A DNA stretch of 64,000 bases from CAZHCG01 sp046484285 (GTDB lineage: Bacteria; Myxococcota_A; Polyangia; JAAYKL01). The first letter of the stretch is position 1. The number at the start of each line of letters is the position of its first letter. The position numbers and the translations under genes are program-made. Below, piece by piece: positions 9,202 to 16,651 of this stretch. Where the stretch lies: assembly GCA_046484285.1 (NCBI GenBank), contig JAWOBP010000209.1:4793-68792 (forward strand), given 5' to 3'. The notes under the pieces are model-generated. The model saw nothing but the letters and a program-made list of their open reading frames with translations. It had not been told where the DNA came from and made no database searches.

Positions 9202-9999
9202 TCAGGCTTCGTCCGGGAACATGTGCCCCTTGTCCCGCTTGGAGCGCACGTAACGGATGTTGTGATCGCAAACGCCCGCCACGTGAGCCTCCATTCCCGC
9301 CACTTCCTGACCGGCTTTCTCCAGGTGCTCGCGCTTGAGCGGGTTGTTGGACATCAGGCGGACCGGGCGTCCGCGCAGCAGGTAGCGCAGCACGCAGGCG
9401 GCGTCGGTGAAGTCGCGCGAGTCCTCGGGTAGGCCCAGTGAGACGTTGGCCTGGTAGGTGTCCTGGCCGTCGTCCTGCAGCAGGTAGGTGATCGCCTTGG
9501 CCCACAGCCCGATCCCGCGTCCCTCGTGGCCGGACATGTAGATCACGGCTCCGCCGCCATCTTCGAAAATGCGTTCGAAGGCCGAGTCGAGCTGCGGCCC
9601 GCACTCGCAGCGCTTGGATCCGAACACGTCGCCGGTCATGCAGCAGGAGTGGATCCGAACCAGCGGCGCCTCGCTCTCGAGAAAGCCCGGGCAGGCCAGC
9701 AGCGAGTTGACCGACATGTTGGTCTGCAGCAGAGCGCGGAACCCCTCCTCTTCGCCGCTCCTGATCCGGTTCGCCGCGTCGAGGACATTCTTCAGCTCCA
9801 CGCGGCGCACGAAGGTGTACCAGGACAGCACGCGCTCCTCGTCGCCGAACTGGCGCGGCAGCGGAATCGGGCCCAGCAGGCTCACGAACGGCCTGTGCTC
9901 GCCGCCGTTCTCCACCGGCCGTCCCTCGGCGTCCAGGTGCACCAGCCGGCTGTCGTTCTCGAGCTTTTCTCGTATCTCCTCGTCAACGTAGCCGAACAC
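9202..9999 (-). CDS. ribA: GTP cyclohydrolase II (riboflavin synthesis)
   Basis: Converts GTP to diaminohydroxy-phosphoribosylamino-pyrimidine, formate and pyrophosphate, the first step to riboflavin. Zinc ligands are seen in SCCMTGDVFGSKRCECG, the GTP/arginine-finger loop in HEGRGIGL, and the conserved SNNPLKREHLEKAG and final KRDKGHMF. It stands alone, without a fused RibB. Start: GTG at 9999, because AGGAGG lies about 6 bases upstream and the sequence homologous to the family begins soon after; an in-frame ATG at 10035 is possible. Variant: the loop reads H-E-G-R where most RibA enzymes have Q-E-G-R. About 50 residues precede the usual start of the catalytic domain. Convergent with the FHA gene (7 bases) and divergent from the M50 protease. 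Confidence 0.88.
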   Translation of the reverse strand: MFGYVDEEIREKLENDSRLVHLDAEGRPVENGGEHRPFVSLLGPIPLPRQFGDEERVLSWYTFVRRVELKNVLDAANRIRSGEEEGFRALLQTNMSVNSLLACPGFLESEAPLVRIHSCCMTGDVFGSKRCECGPQLDSAFERIFEDGGGAVIYMSGHEGRGIGLWAKAITYLLQDDGQDTYQANVSLGLPEDSRDFTDAACVLRYLLRGRPVRLMSNNPLKREHLEKAGQEVAGMEAHVAGVCDHNIRYVRSKRDKGHMFPDEA

Positions 10000-10133
10000 G
10001 TCGCTCCTCCTCGTCCTCCTCCCGCCGAACTCCATACACCCGCGGCCCGAGCTTTTCCAGACCTTCAGCGGCGGGTTTTTTCTCGATTGACCGGACAGGC
10101 GGGGTGAATACCTGTATGCTCGAAGGCGGAACG

Positions 10134-11096
10134 ATGAGATGGGCGTGGAAAATAGGCTCTCTGTTCGGCATTCCCGTGCGGCTGCACGTCAGCATGCTGA
10201 TCTTTCCCGTGATCGCCTTTTCCTGGGTCGACGGCACCGGACCGCTGGGATTCGTGATCGCCGCGGCTCTGACCGTGCTGCTGTTCGGATCGATCCTGGC
10301 GCACGAGTTCGGTCATGCGCTCGTGGCGCGCCGGTTCGGCGTCCACACCCAGGACATCATTCTGACCCCGATCGGCGGCATGGCCCGCCTGACCAGCATG
10401 CCGCGCAATCCGCGCCAGGAGATCTCGGTGGCGATCGCGGGGCCGCTGGTCTCGCTTTCGCTGGCCGGCATCTCGTTCGGGCTCAGCGCGGCGCTGTTGA
10501 TGCTGCCGGCGATCTCGCCGGTCGTCCTGCAGGGCCTCGGCGCGCTTTTGTGGATCAACCTGATGCTGGGGCTGTTCAACCTGATCCCGGCCTTGCCGAT
10601 GGACGGCGGACGCATCCTGCGCGGCTACCTGGCGATCAACCGCGACCATCTCTCGGCGACTCGCATCGCGGCCCGCGTCGGACGCGTGATCGCGATCGCC
10701 GGCGGCGTGATCGGCGCCCTCTATTTCCGCTCGCTGGGCCTGGTGGCGATCGCGGTCTTCGTCTACTTCTCGGCCGGAATGGAGGAGCGGATGGCGGAGA
10801 TCCAGGAGGCGCGCCGCCGGGCGGCCGCGGGCTACGGAGGAGGAGCGAGCGATCCGTTCTCGGGGCACGGGCCCCGCGTCCATACCTGGTCGTGGCGCTC
10901 GGGCGGCGGCGAGCAGCCGCCTCCCGGCTGGCGGGGTCGCCCGGTCGACGAGCACGAGGAGCCCTTCCGCCGCCGCCGGCACAGCGTCGATCCGCTCGAA
11001 GACCGCCTCCACCACGAGCGGGACGAGGACGAGCCGCTCGTGATTCGCGGCGGCAGGGCCGAGGTGATCCGGCGCCGCGATCCGGAAGAAGACTGA
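10134..11096 (+). CDS. Site-2 protease family M50 metalloprotease (Rip3-like)
   Basis: Intramembrane zinc protease. Zinc motif HEFGH lies in the second membrane helix and the third ligand motif NLIPALPMDGGR further on; at least five hydrophobic helices are visible in the first 225 residues. Substrates of this family are membrane-bound anti-sigma factors or similar regulators (family knowledge); none is encoded next to it. The last ~85 residues are hydrophilic, rich in Arg/Asp/Glu, and lack the CBS pair found in some relatives. Start ATG 10134 gives the family-typical MRWAWKIG opening. ATG 10116 with a GGGGTGA upstream and GTG 10104 are in-frame alternatives. Confidence 0.87.
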   Translation: MRWAWKIGSLFGIPVRLHVSMLIFPVIAFSWVDGTGPLGFVIAAALTVLLFGSILAHEFGHALVARRFGVHTQDIILTPIGGMARLTSMPRNPRQEISVAIAGPLVSLSLAGISFGLSAALLMLPAISPVVLQGLGALLWINLMLGLFNLIPALPMDGGRILRGYLAINRDHLSATRIAARVGRVIAIAGGVIGALYFRSLGLVAIAVFVYFSAGMEERMAEIQEARRRAAAGYGGGASDPFSGHGPRVHTWSWRSGGGEQPPPGWRGRPVDEHEEPFRRRRHSVDPLEDRLHHERDEDEPLVIRGGRAEVIRRRDPEED

Positions 11097-11100
11097 GCGT

Positions 11101-11724
11101 TCAGCCCGCCGTCGAGATGCTCTCCATCAGGCGATCGATCGCCTCTCCGGGATCGGCGGTGCGGTTGACGCAGCGCACCGCGGCGATGTTCCGCGCGCCG
11201 GCGGCCAGCACCTCGTCGACGTTGGAGTGATCGATCCCGCCGAGGACCACCGCGGGAACGTCGGCCACGGAGATCATCTCGTGCATGCCGTCCAACCCGA
11301 TCGCGGGATCGGGGTTCTCCTTGGTCGGAGTGGGGAAAACGGGTCCCACCCCGACGTAGCTCGGCTCCAGCGCGCAGGCGCTGCGGGTCTGCTCCGGAGT
11401 GTGCGTGGACAGGCCGATCACCGCCTCGTCGCCCAGGAGCTTCCGGGCTTCGGACAGCGGCGCGTCTTGCTGGCCGAGGTGCACGCCGTCGGCTCCGCAG
11501 TCGCGCGCGATCCGCGCATCGTCGTTGACCACGAAGACGCGGTCGGCGGGCACGATCTCCCGCAGCCGGCGCGCCTCGCGCAGGACCTCGGCCGCAGGGG
11601 CGTTCTTGATCCGCAGCTGGATGACGCGCACCCCGCGCTCGACCATGATCTCGGCGAGCCGCGGGTAGCCGACCAGCGGATCGGTCAGGATTCCGTAGAG
11701 CCCGATCTCGCCGATCCCACGCAC
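11101..11724 (-). CDS. thiE: Thiamine-phosphate synthase
   Basis: Joins hydroxymethylpyrimidine diphosphate and thiazole phosphate to give thiamine phosphate. A 207-residue TIM barrel of usual length. Seen: QLRIK (ligand Lys/Arg), VNDDARIA, GADGVHLGQQD, VIGLSTHT, YVGVGPVFPTPTK and VVLGGI. The start GTG at 11724 lies 4 bases after the thi4 stop, so the pair is one operon: Thi4 makes the thiazole and ThiE couples it. No pyrimidine-branch gene (thiC, thiD) is in the window. No thiamine riboswitch is visible before the operon. Confidence 0.93.
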   Translation of the reverse strand: MRGIGEIGLYGILTDPLVGYPRLAEIMVERGVRVIQLRIKNAPAAEVLREARRLREIVPADRVFVVNDDARIARDCGADGVHLGQQDAPLSEARKLLGDEAVIGLSTHTPEQTRSACALEPSYVGVGPVFPTPTKENPDPAIGLDGMHEMISVADVPAVVLGGIDHSNVDEVLAAGARNIAAVRCVNRTADPGEAIDRLMESISTAG

Positions 11725-11728
11725 CCGA

Positions 11729-12496
11729 TCAGCCCATCTCGGCCAGCATCTGCTTCGCGGCGCGGCGGCCCGAGAGGAACATCCCGCCGAAGATCGGGCC
11801 CATGCGAAACGATCCGAACACGCCGTTGGCCGCCATCCCCGAGACGTACAGCCCGGGATAGACGCGCCGCGTGTTCTCCACGGTCGCCAGCTCGCCCCGC
11901 TCGGCCCACATCGGCTTCTCTCCCTGTACCTCGCCGCTGGCGGTCTCGAGCCGGACTCCGGCCTTGCGCGCGATCCGCGCGGTCAGCTCGGCGTCGTGAC
12001 CGCCGGCGTCGAGCACGCAGCGCGCCTGGATCATCAGCGGGTCGACGTGCAGATCGCGGTCGATCACCGGCGCCCAGTTGATCACCACCCCGCCGATCCG
12101 GCCCTCGCGGAAGATGACGTCCTCGACGAAGACGCCGTTGAGGATCCTGGCGCCGCTGTTGACCGCGCGGTAGATCAGCGCCGAGGCGACCTCGGTCGCG
12201 TCCGCGGTCACCACGCCCCGGTCCGGCGCGGAATGGCGCACGTCCAGATCGTCGAGCACGGAGAACGCCTCCTCCTGGACGACGATCTCGTTGAACATCA
12301 TCGCTCCGCCCCAGATGCCGCCCCCCGGCTCGAGGGCGCGCTCGAACACTGCGACCTTCTTGCCCGCGCGGGCCAGCTCCCAGGCGCAGATCAAGCCCGA
12401 CGGTCCGGCGCCGACGATCGCGGCGTCCAGCTCCAGGCAGTCGCTCAGCTTGCGGTGGTATCCGTCGATTATCTTCTGTGAAATCAGGCGTTCCAT
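11729..12496 (-). CDS. thi4: Thiamine thiazole synthase, sulfide-dependent (non-suicidal) type
   Basis: Forms the thiazole phosphate adduct from NAD, glycine and a sulfur donor, using iron. 255 residues. FAD/NAD-type dinucleotide fold IVGAGPSGL (27-35), GGGIWGGAMM (58-67) and GHDAELTARI are seen. Key residue: where yeast/plant THI4 has the Cys that gives up its sulfur once, this protein has His150 in the motif DLHVDP, as in the Methanocaldococcus enzyme. That type uses free sulfide and turns over many times (established for the family). This suggests synthesis under low oxygen with sulfide present. Start ATG 12496 follows AAGGAG with 9-base spacing; a long upstream open frame is not coding. 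Confidence 0.93.
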   Translation of the reverse strand: MERLISQKIIDGYHRKLSDCLELDAAIVGAGPSGLICAWELARAGKKVAVFERALEPGGGIWGGAMMFNEIVVQEEAFSVLDDLDVRHSAPDRGVVTADATEVASALIYRAVNSGARILNGVFVEDVIFREGRIGGVVINWAPVIDRDLHVDPLMIQARCVLDAGGHDAELTARIARKAGVRLETASGEVQGEKPMWAERGELATVENTRRVYPGLYVSGMAANGVFGSFRMGPIFGGMFLSGRRAAKQMLAEMG

Positions 12497-12594
12497 TCGG
12501 ACCAGCTCCTTGTGACAGACCGAGTCCTTTGTCGACCCGCACTCGCGGTTCGTCAACAGCAATCTGCTTCCGGGTGGCCGGTCGGCCGGCGGCG

Positions 12595-13347
12595 CTACTT
12601 GTTGCCCGTTCCGTACAGGTAGCTGTCGATGATATCCTCGAACGTGCCGTCGCCCCACAGGCCGTTGTTGGTGTTGGGGATCTTCTCGCCGCAGAGGAAC
12701 ACGGAGGGCGTGCCGCTGACTCCCTGGGCCAGACCCTGGTCCTTGTCCCACTGCAGGAACGACATCGTCTGATCGGACGCCATCACCTCCTCGACCTGGG
12801 TCATTTCCAGCTGGAGCTGGTTCTCGAGGTAGGAGAGCGACTCGTCGATCGAAGGTCGCTCGTCGTCGTTCATCTTGTCGTAGTACCAGTCGTGGAAGGC
12901 CCAGAAGTACTCCTGGCCCTGCATCTGGGCGGCTACCGAGAGCGCTTGCAGATCCCAGATCTCCTGGTAGCTGAACGGGAAGTGGTGGTAATAGAGCCGC
13001 ACGCGCGCCCGGTAGTCCTCGCGCTTTTCCCACAGGTCGTGCTCTATGTCCTTGAACGTCGCGCACCACGGGCAGTGGAAGTGGGCGAACTCGACCAGCA
13101 CCAGGTCGGGGCTCTCCTCGCCGCCTATGTAGGGGCTGTAGCTGTTGTTGAACAGGTCGGGTGTGCCTTCGGGGCAGAGGCTGCCCGCTCCGGCGTCGTC
13201 TCCCGCGTCGGTGTCGAACCAGTCGCCGCCGTCGAAATCCCCGGCGTCGGGATCGAAGGATTCCTCAATCGTGGGATTTCGGCATCCGGCAATCGCCGCG
13301 CAGACCGCCGCGAACAGAGCCAATCGCCAAAGAACATGCTCGATCAT
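12595..13347 (-). CDS. DsbA-family thiol oxidoreductase lipoprotein
   Basis: 250 residues. Signal peptide with lipobox AIAGC, an acidic Asp/Gly linker, then a thioredoxin-fold DsbA domain. Active-site CPWC in EFAHFHCPWCATFK and the cis-Pro loop SGTPSVFLCG are present. It is close to the DsbG/BdbD type that forms or shuffles disulfides in exported proteins. The many Cys-rich lipoproteins of this window are natural clients (inference). Start: ATG 13347, preceded by GAGGAGGTGAGG; an in-frame GTG sits 12 bases upstream. Divergent from purC across 162 bases. Confidence 0.87.
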   Translation of the reverse strand: MIEHVLWRLALFAAVCAAIAGCRNPTIEESFDPDAGDFDGGDWFDTDAGDDAGAGSLCPEGTPDLFNNSYSPYIGGEESPDLVLVEFAHFHCPWCATFKDIEHDLWEKREDYRARVRLYYHHFPFSYQEIWDLQALSVAAQMQGQEYFWAFHDWYYDKMNDDERPSIDESLSYLENQLQLEMTQVEEVMASDQTMSFLQWDKDQGLAQGVSGTPSVFLCGEKIPNTNNGLWGDGTFEDIIDSYLYGTGNK

Positions 13348-13430
13348 GGCCGACCTCACCTCCTCATCGACAACACTATATCATCATATCTCGCGCGCGA
13401 TAATCGACCAAAATGTAAAGGATGTGGAGA

Positions 13431-13459
13431 TTGACACCTTCCTCGCCTGCATCTACCAA
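13431..13459 (+). promoter_or_regulatory. Candidate purC promoter
   Basis: A perfect TTGACA at 13431-13436, a 17-base spacer and a weak -10 TACCAA at 13454-13459, about 50 bases before the purC start. The same gap holds the perfect 10-mer palindrome TCGCGCGCGA at 13391-13400 and, on the other strand, TATGAT/TATAGT hexamers suited to the DsbA-like gene. Confidence 0.35.
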
Positions 13460-13509
13460 GTAACGAGCGCCACTCATCCGACGAGAAGGAAAACAGAGGA
13501 GAACGGCTC

Positions 13510-14475
13510 ATGGTGGACCGAGAGACCATCGCAGCGCAGCTGAGCAGGACGGTGGAAGCCACCGATCTCGCCGCGCTCGGAGAACCGGCGCGAGGCAAGG
13601 TGCGCGACTCCTACGTGCGAGACGATCGCAGGTGGATCGTGACGACCGATCGCATCTCCGCGTTCGACCGCGTGCTGGGGACGATTCCCTTCAAGGGCCA
13701 GGTGCTCAACCGCACCACCGAGTTCTGGTTCGACGCGACGCGGGAGCTGGTCCCGAATCACATGGTCGGCTGTCCCGATCCGCAGGTGATGGAGGTTGTC
13801 GACTGCGAGCCGCTGCCGGTCGAGATGGTGGTGCGCGCCTACCTGACCGGCTCCACCTCGACCTCGATCTGGACGCACTACGAGCGCGGGGCGCGGGTCT
13901 TCTGCGGGAACCAGCTTCCCGACGGAATGCGCAAGCACCAGCGGCTCGCCCGTCCGGTCCTGACTCCGTCGACCAAGGCGGAGCAGGGCGATCACGACGT
14001 TTCGGTCTCCCGCGAGGAGATCCTGGCGATGGGTCGCATCAGCGCCGGGCAGTTCGATCGGATCGCCGAGGCCAGCCTGGCGCTGTTCGATTTCGGCCGG
14101 CGCCACTGCGCCGAGCAGGGCTTGATCCTGGTGGACACCAAGTTCGAGTTCGGCAGGACGCCGGACGGAGAAATCGTGGTGATCGACGAGATCCTGACAC
14201 CGGATTCCTCCCGCTTCTGGGAGGCCGACAGCTACGAGGAGCGGATCGCCCAGGGACGCGATCCGGAAGGCCTTGACAAGGAGTACGTCCGCGTCTGGCT
14301 GAAGCGGGAGCGCGGCTTCACCGGAGACGGGGATCTGCCCGCGATCCCGGACGAGGTGCGCGTCGAGGCCGCCTTGCGCTATATTCACGCCTGCGAGCGG
14401 GTCACCGGCACCCCGTTCGAGCCCGAGCCCGGCGACCCGCTGGAGCGGATCGCCCGCAACCTGGAGGAGAAGTGA
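13510..14475 (+). CDS. purC: SAICAR synthetase (purine synthesis)
   Basis: Couples CAIR with aspartate using ATP in de novo purine synthesis. 321 residues, the longer form of the family. Seen: GKVRDSY near the N-terminus, TDRISAFD, GSTSTSIWTHYE, the substrate loop RLARPVLTPSTKAEQGDHD, LILVDTKFEFG and DEILTPDSSRFW. Start ATG 13510 follows AGAGGAGA. It is followed after 10 bases by hpt, so de novo synthesis and salvage of purines are coupled in one operon. Confidence 0.95.
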   Translation: MVDRETIAAQLSRTVEATDLAALGEPARGKVRDSYVRDDRRWIVTTDRISAFDRVLGTIPFKGQVLNRTTEFWFDATRELVPNHMVGCPDPQVMEVVDCEPLPVEMVVRAYLTGSTSTSIWTHYERGARVFCGNQLPDGMRKHQRLARPVLTPSTKAEQGDHDVSVSREEILAMGRISAGQFDRIAEASLALFDFGRRHCAEQGLILVDTKFEFGRTPDGEIVVIDEILTPDSSRFWEADSYEERIAQGRDPEGLDKEYVRVWLKRERGFTGDGDLPAIPDEVRVEAALRYIHACERVTGTPFEPEPGDPLERIARNLEEK

Positions 14476-14485
14476 GGGAAGGACG

Positions 14486-15103
14486 GTGACTGCTCCGGAT
14501 TCGATGCCCAGCTTCAAGACCCTGATCGACGCCGAGACGGTCGAAGCGCGCGTCTTGGAAATGGGTCGCAGCATCGCAGACGACTACCGCGATCGCGACC
14601 TGACCGCGCTGGTCGTGCTCAAGGGGAGCTTCGTCTTCGCCGCCGACCTGCTGCGCGCGATCTCCCTGCCGCTGCGGGTCGAGTTCATCGGCCTGCGCTC
14701 CTATGGATCGCGGATGACGACCTCCGGCGTCGTGGAGATCACGCTCGACGTGAAGTACCCGCTGGGCGGGCGGGACGTGCTGGTCGTCGAGGACATCGTG
14801 GACACGGGTCTGACGCTCTCCTACCTGCGCGACAACCTGGCGACGCGGCAGCCGAGCTCGATCCGGATCGCCTCGTTGCTGCACAAGCCGTCGCGCACGA
14901 TCGAAAAGGTTCCGATCGATTACCTCGGATTCACGATCCCCGACGAGTTCGTCGTCGGCTACGGTCTCGACTACAATGGGCGTTTTCGCAATCTGCCTTA
15001 CATCGCCACGATGGAGGATCCGAGCCAGCTGGATCTCTTCGACTATCTTCGGGGCGACCAGACCGGTCGAGCGCGACCGGCGGATACAGGAGACGAGAAA
15101 TGA
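14486..15103 (+). CDS. hpt: Hypoxanthine (guanine) phosphoribosyltransferase
   Basis: Purine salvage: adds phosphoribose from PRPP to hypoxanthine or guanine. The PRPP-binding motif VVEDIVDTGLTL is intact, as are LKGSFVFAADL and the late base-binding region with FVVGYGLDYNGRFRNLPYI. 205 residues; about 20 residues of acidic/polar tail exceed the usual length. Start GTG 14486, ten bases after the purC stop. Its stop overlaps the next gene by the 4 bases ATGA, which argues for translational coupling. Confidence 0.94.
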   Translation: MTAPDSMPSFKTLIDAETVEARVLEMGRSIADDYRDRDLTALVVLKGSFVFAADLLRAISLPLRVEFIGLRSYGSRMTTSGVVEITLDVKYPLGGRDVLVVEDIVDTGLTLSYLRDNLATRQPSSIRIASLLHKPSRTIEKVPIDYLGFTIPDEFVVGYGLDYNGRFRNLPYIATMEDPSQLDLFDYLRGDQTGRARPADTGDEK

Positions 15104-15459
15104 AGACCGAGGACAAGGTTCAGATCTGCAAGGTGGCGGCCCAGGCCGTGCTCTCGGACGGCCGGCTGACCGACGAGGAACGGGGGCAGGTCTACCGCCT
15201 GATGGATCGCTACGAGCTTACCGAGGAGCAGCGGGCCGACGTGTTGAACCGCAACATCGAGGACGATGTATCCGGGCTCGCCGCCGGTTTGACCGAGTTC
15301 GATTCCAAAAACGAGCTGCTGGTCGAGCTGGCGATGGCCGTGGCCGCCGACGGCGATCTCTCCAGGCCGGAGCAACGGCTGCTCGAGAGCGTCGCCGACG
15401 CGCTCGAGGTCGACCGCGACGAGCTGGAGATGCTGGTCGAGACCGCGCTGATCCGCTGA
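15100..15459 (+). CDS. TerB-like small helical protein
   Basis: 119 residues, all helical, two similar halves each with a conserved acidic loop: AVLSDGRLTDEE (about 17-28) and AVAADGDLSRPEQ (about 79-91). This pattern is typical of the TerB/DjlA-type domain, which binds metal ions and is often linked to membrane stress (family knowledge). Soluble and cytoplasmic. The ATG overlaps the hpt stop, so it is the last gene of the purC-hpt unit. No functional link to purine metabolism can be deduced. Confidence 0.75.
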   Translation: MKTEDKVQICKVAAQAVLSDGRLTDEERGQVYRLMDRYELTEEQRADVLNRNIEDDVSGLAAGLTEFDSKNELLVELAMAVAADGDLSRPEQRLLESVADALEVDRDELEMLVETALIR

Positions 15460-15566
15460 TCCCTCGGCGGACGGCGCCGCCTCGACGCTCCCTTGCCATG
15501 CCGCGACGGTCTCTGCTCCGGAACCGATTCGAACAATACGCGCTGCAGGTTTTTCCGGGGAGATCC

Positions 15567-15677
15567 GGCGGGGAGCACAGCTGCGCGATCCTCGAGGGCG
15601 GCGGCGCGATCTGCCGGGGGTGGGACCAGTGGGGTCAGCCCGGGTAGGGCAACACGGAGAACGTCGGCGGCGACAAG
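15567..15677 (+). pseudogene. RCC1-repeat remnant with a stop codon
   Basis: In one frame the DNA reads GGEHSCAILEGGG, then AICRGWDQWGQPG, a TAG stop (15645-15647), and GNTENVGGDK. This is the signature of one RCC1 beta-propeller blade as found in secreted proteins of this group, where the stop position normally holds Tyr (WGQLGYGNTENIGDD). No start, signal peptide or further blades are visible, so this is a decayed fragment. The rest of 15460-15786 has no ORF or motif I can support. Confidence 0.7.
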
Positions 15678-15786
15678 GCCCGCTCATTCGCTTCGAATCG
15701 GGGTATCGCGGTCGAGCGCCGCCCTCGTCGGGACCCACTGCCCGAGAAAATTTTTCGACAGCGCGGATGGCTCCCCCTGTCCGAGT

Positions 15787-15814
15787 TTGACTAACTCCGC
15801 TTCGGTCATAGAGT
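15787..15814 (+). promoter_or_regulatory. Candidate sufC promoter with overlapping dyad
   Basis: -35 TTGACT (15787-15792), 16-base spacer, -10 TAGAGT (15809-15814), about 50 bases before the sufC ATG. The inverted repeat GAGTT-TGACT-AACTC (15784-15798) covers the -35 box and could be an operator. No IscR or SufR gene is nearby. Confidence 0.45.
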
Positions 15815-15862
15815 AATCACGTGGCTCCGCGGGCCCCGGCCCGCCAACGCGTCGAGGTCAGC

Positions 15863-16642
15863 ATGTCGAACCTGCTCGAAGTCCACGATCTCCACGTCAG
15901 CGTGGGAGATACGGAGTTGCTCCGTGGGATCGAGCTGACTGTTCCACGAGGAGCGGTCCACGCCCTGCTGGGTCCCAACGGCTGCGGCAAGACCACCTTG
16001 ATGATGTCGGTGATGGGCTTCGACAAGTACCGGATCACCAAGGGGAGCATCATCTTCGACGGCGAGGACATCACCGGTCTCGATCTCACACAGCGGGCTC
16101 AACGCGGGCTGGGGATCGCCCTGCAGCGCCCGCCTACCATCCCCGGTGTGCGCCTGGGCGACGTGCTCGATTTCGCCGCGGGCGGAGACAGCGAGCGCTT
16201 CGAGAATCTCTCGCGCTACGTCGAAGAAGCCCGCATGCAGAACTTCGTCCAGCGGCCGCTCAACCAGGACCTTTCCGGCGGCGAGATCAAGCGCTCCGAG
16301 GTGCTGCAGATGCTGGCCACCAGACCGCGCTTCGCGATGCTGGACGAGCCCGGCTCCGGCGTGGACCTGGACTCTTTGGTCGTGCTGGGTCGGTTGATCA
16401 ACGATTTTTTCAGCCGGGACGAATCTCATCCGGCGCTGCGCAAGGCCGGTCTGATCATCACCCACTCGTCGCACATCCTGGACTACGTCGAGGTGGACAA
16501 GGCCCACGTGATGCTCGAAGGGCGGCTGACCTGCCACGGCAACCCCCGCCTGGTGCTGGAAAAGATCAGAAGCTGCGGGTTCGAGGAGTGCATTCACTGC
16601 CTCGGCAGCGGCGACCGGACCGAGGCGGCCCTGGCCGAGTGA
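15863..16642 (+). CDS. sufC: Fe-S cluster assembly ATPase SufC
   Basis: ABC-type ATPase that drives the SufB-type scaffold. 259 residues. Walker A GPNGCGKTTL, signature LSGGEIKRSE, Walker B FAMLDEPGSGVD and the H-loop THSSHIL are intact. The signature and the DEPGSGVD loop are of SufC type, not of transport ABC proteins. Start ATG 15863 was chosen for family match; an in-frame GTG at 15821 is less likely. It is followed after 9 bases by the SufB/D-like gene. No sufS, sufU, sufE or iscR is present, so the locus is a minimal two-gene SufCB pair. Confidence 0.92.
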   Translation: MSNLLEVHDLHVSVGDTELLRGIELTVPRGAVHALLGPNGCGKTTLMMSVMGFDKYRITKGSIIFDGEDITGLDLTQRAQRGLGIALQRPPTIPGVRLGDVLDFAAGGDSERFENLSRYVEEARMQNFVQRPLNQDLSGGEIKRSEVLQMLATRPRFAMLDEPGSGVDLDSLVVLGRLINDFFSRDESHPALRKAGLIITHSSHILDYVEVDKAHVMLEGRLTCHGNPRLVLEKIRSCGFEECIHCLGSGDRTEAALAE

Positions 16643-16651
16643 GGAATACGA

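Noticed and set aside
10021..10081. Intrinsic terminator CCCGCCG..CGGCGGG-T6 before the M50 gene
   Set aside because: The loop would be 41 bases and it lies between divergent starts, where a terminator has no purpose; chance pairing is likely.
12497..12594. Thiamine riboswitch before thi4
   Set aside because: Only a short GCCGG/CCGGC hairpin is present; the conserved CUGAGA and other TPP-switch core motifs are absent.
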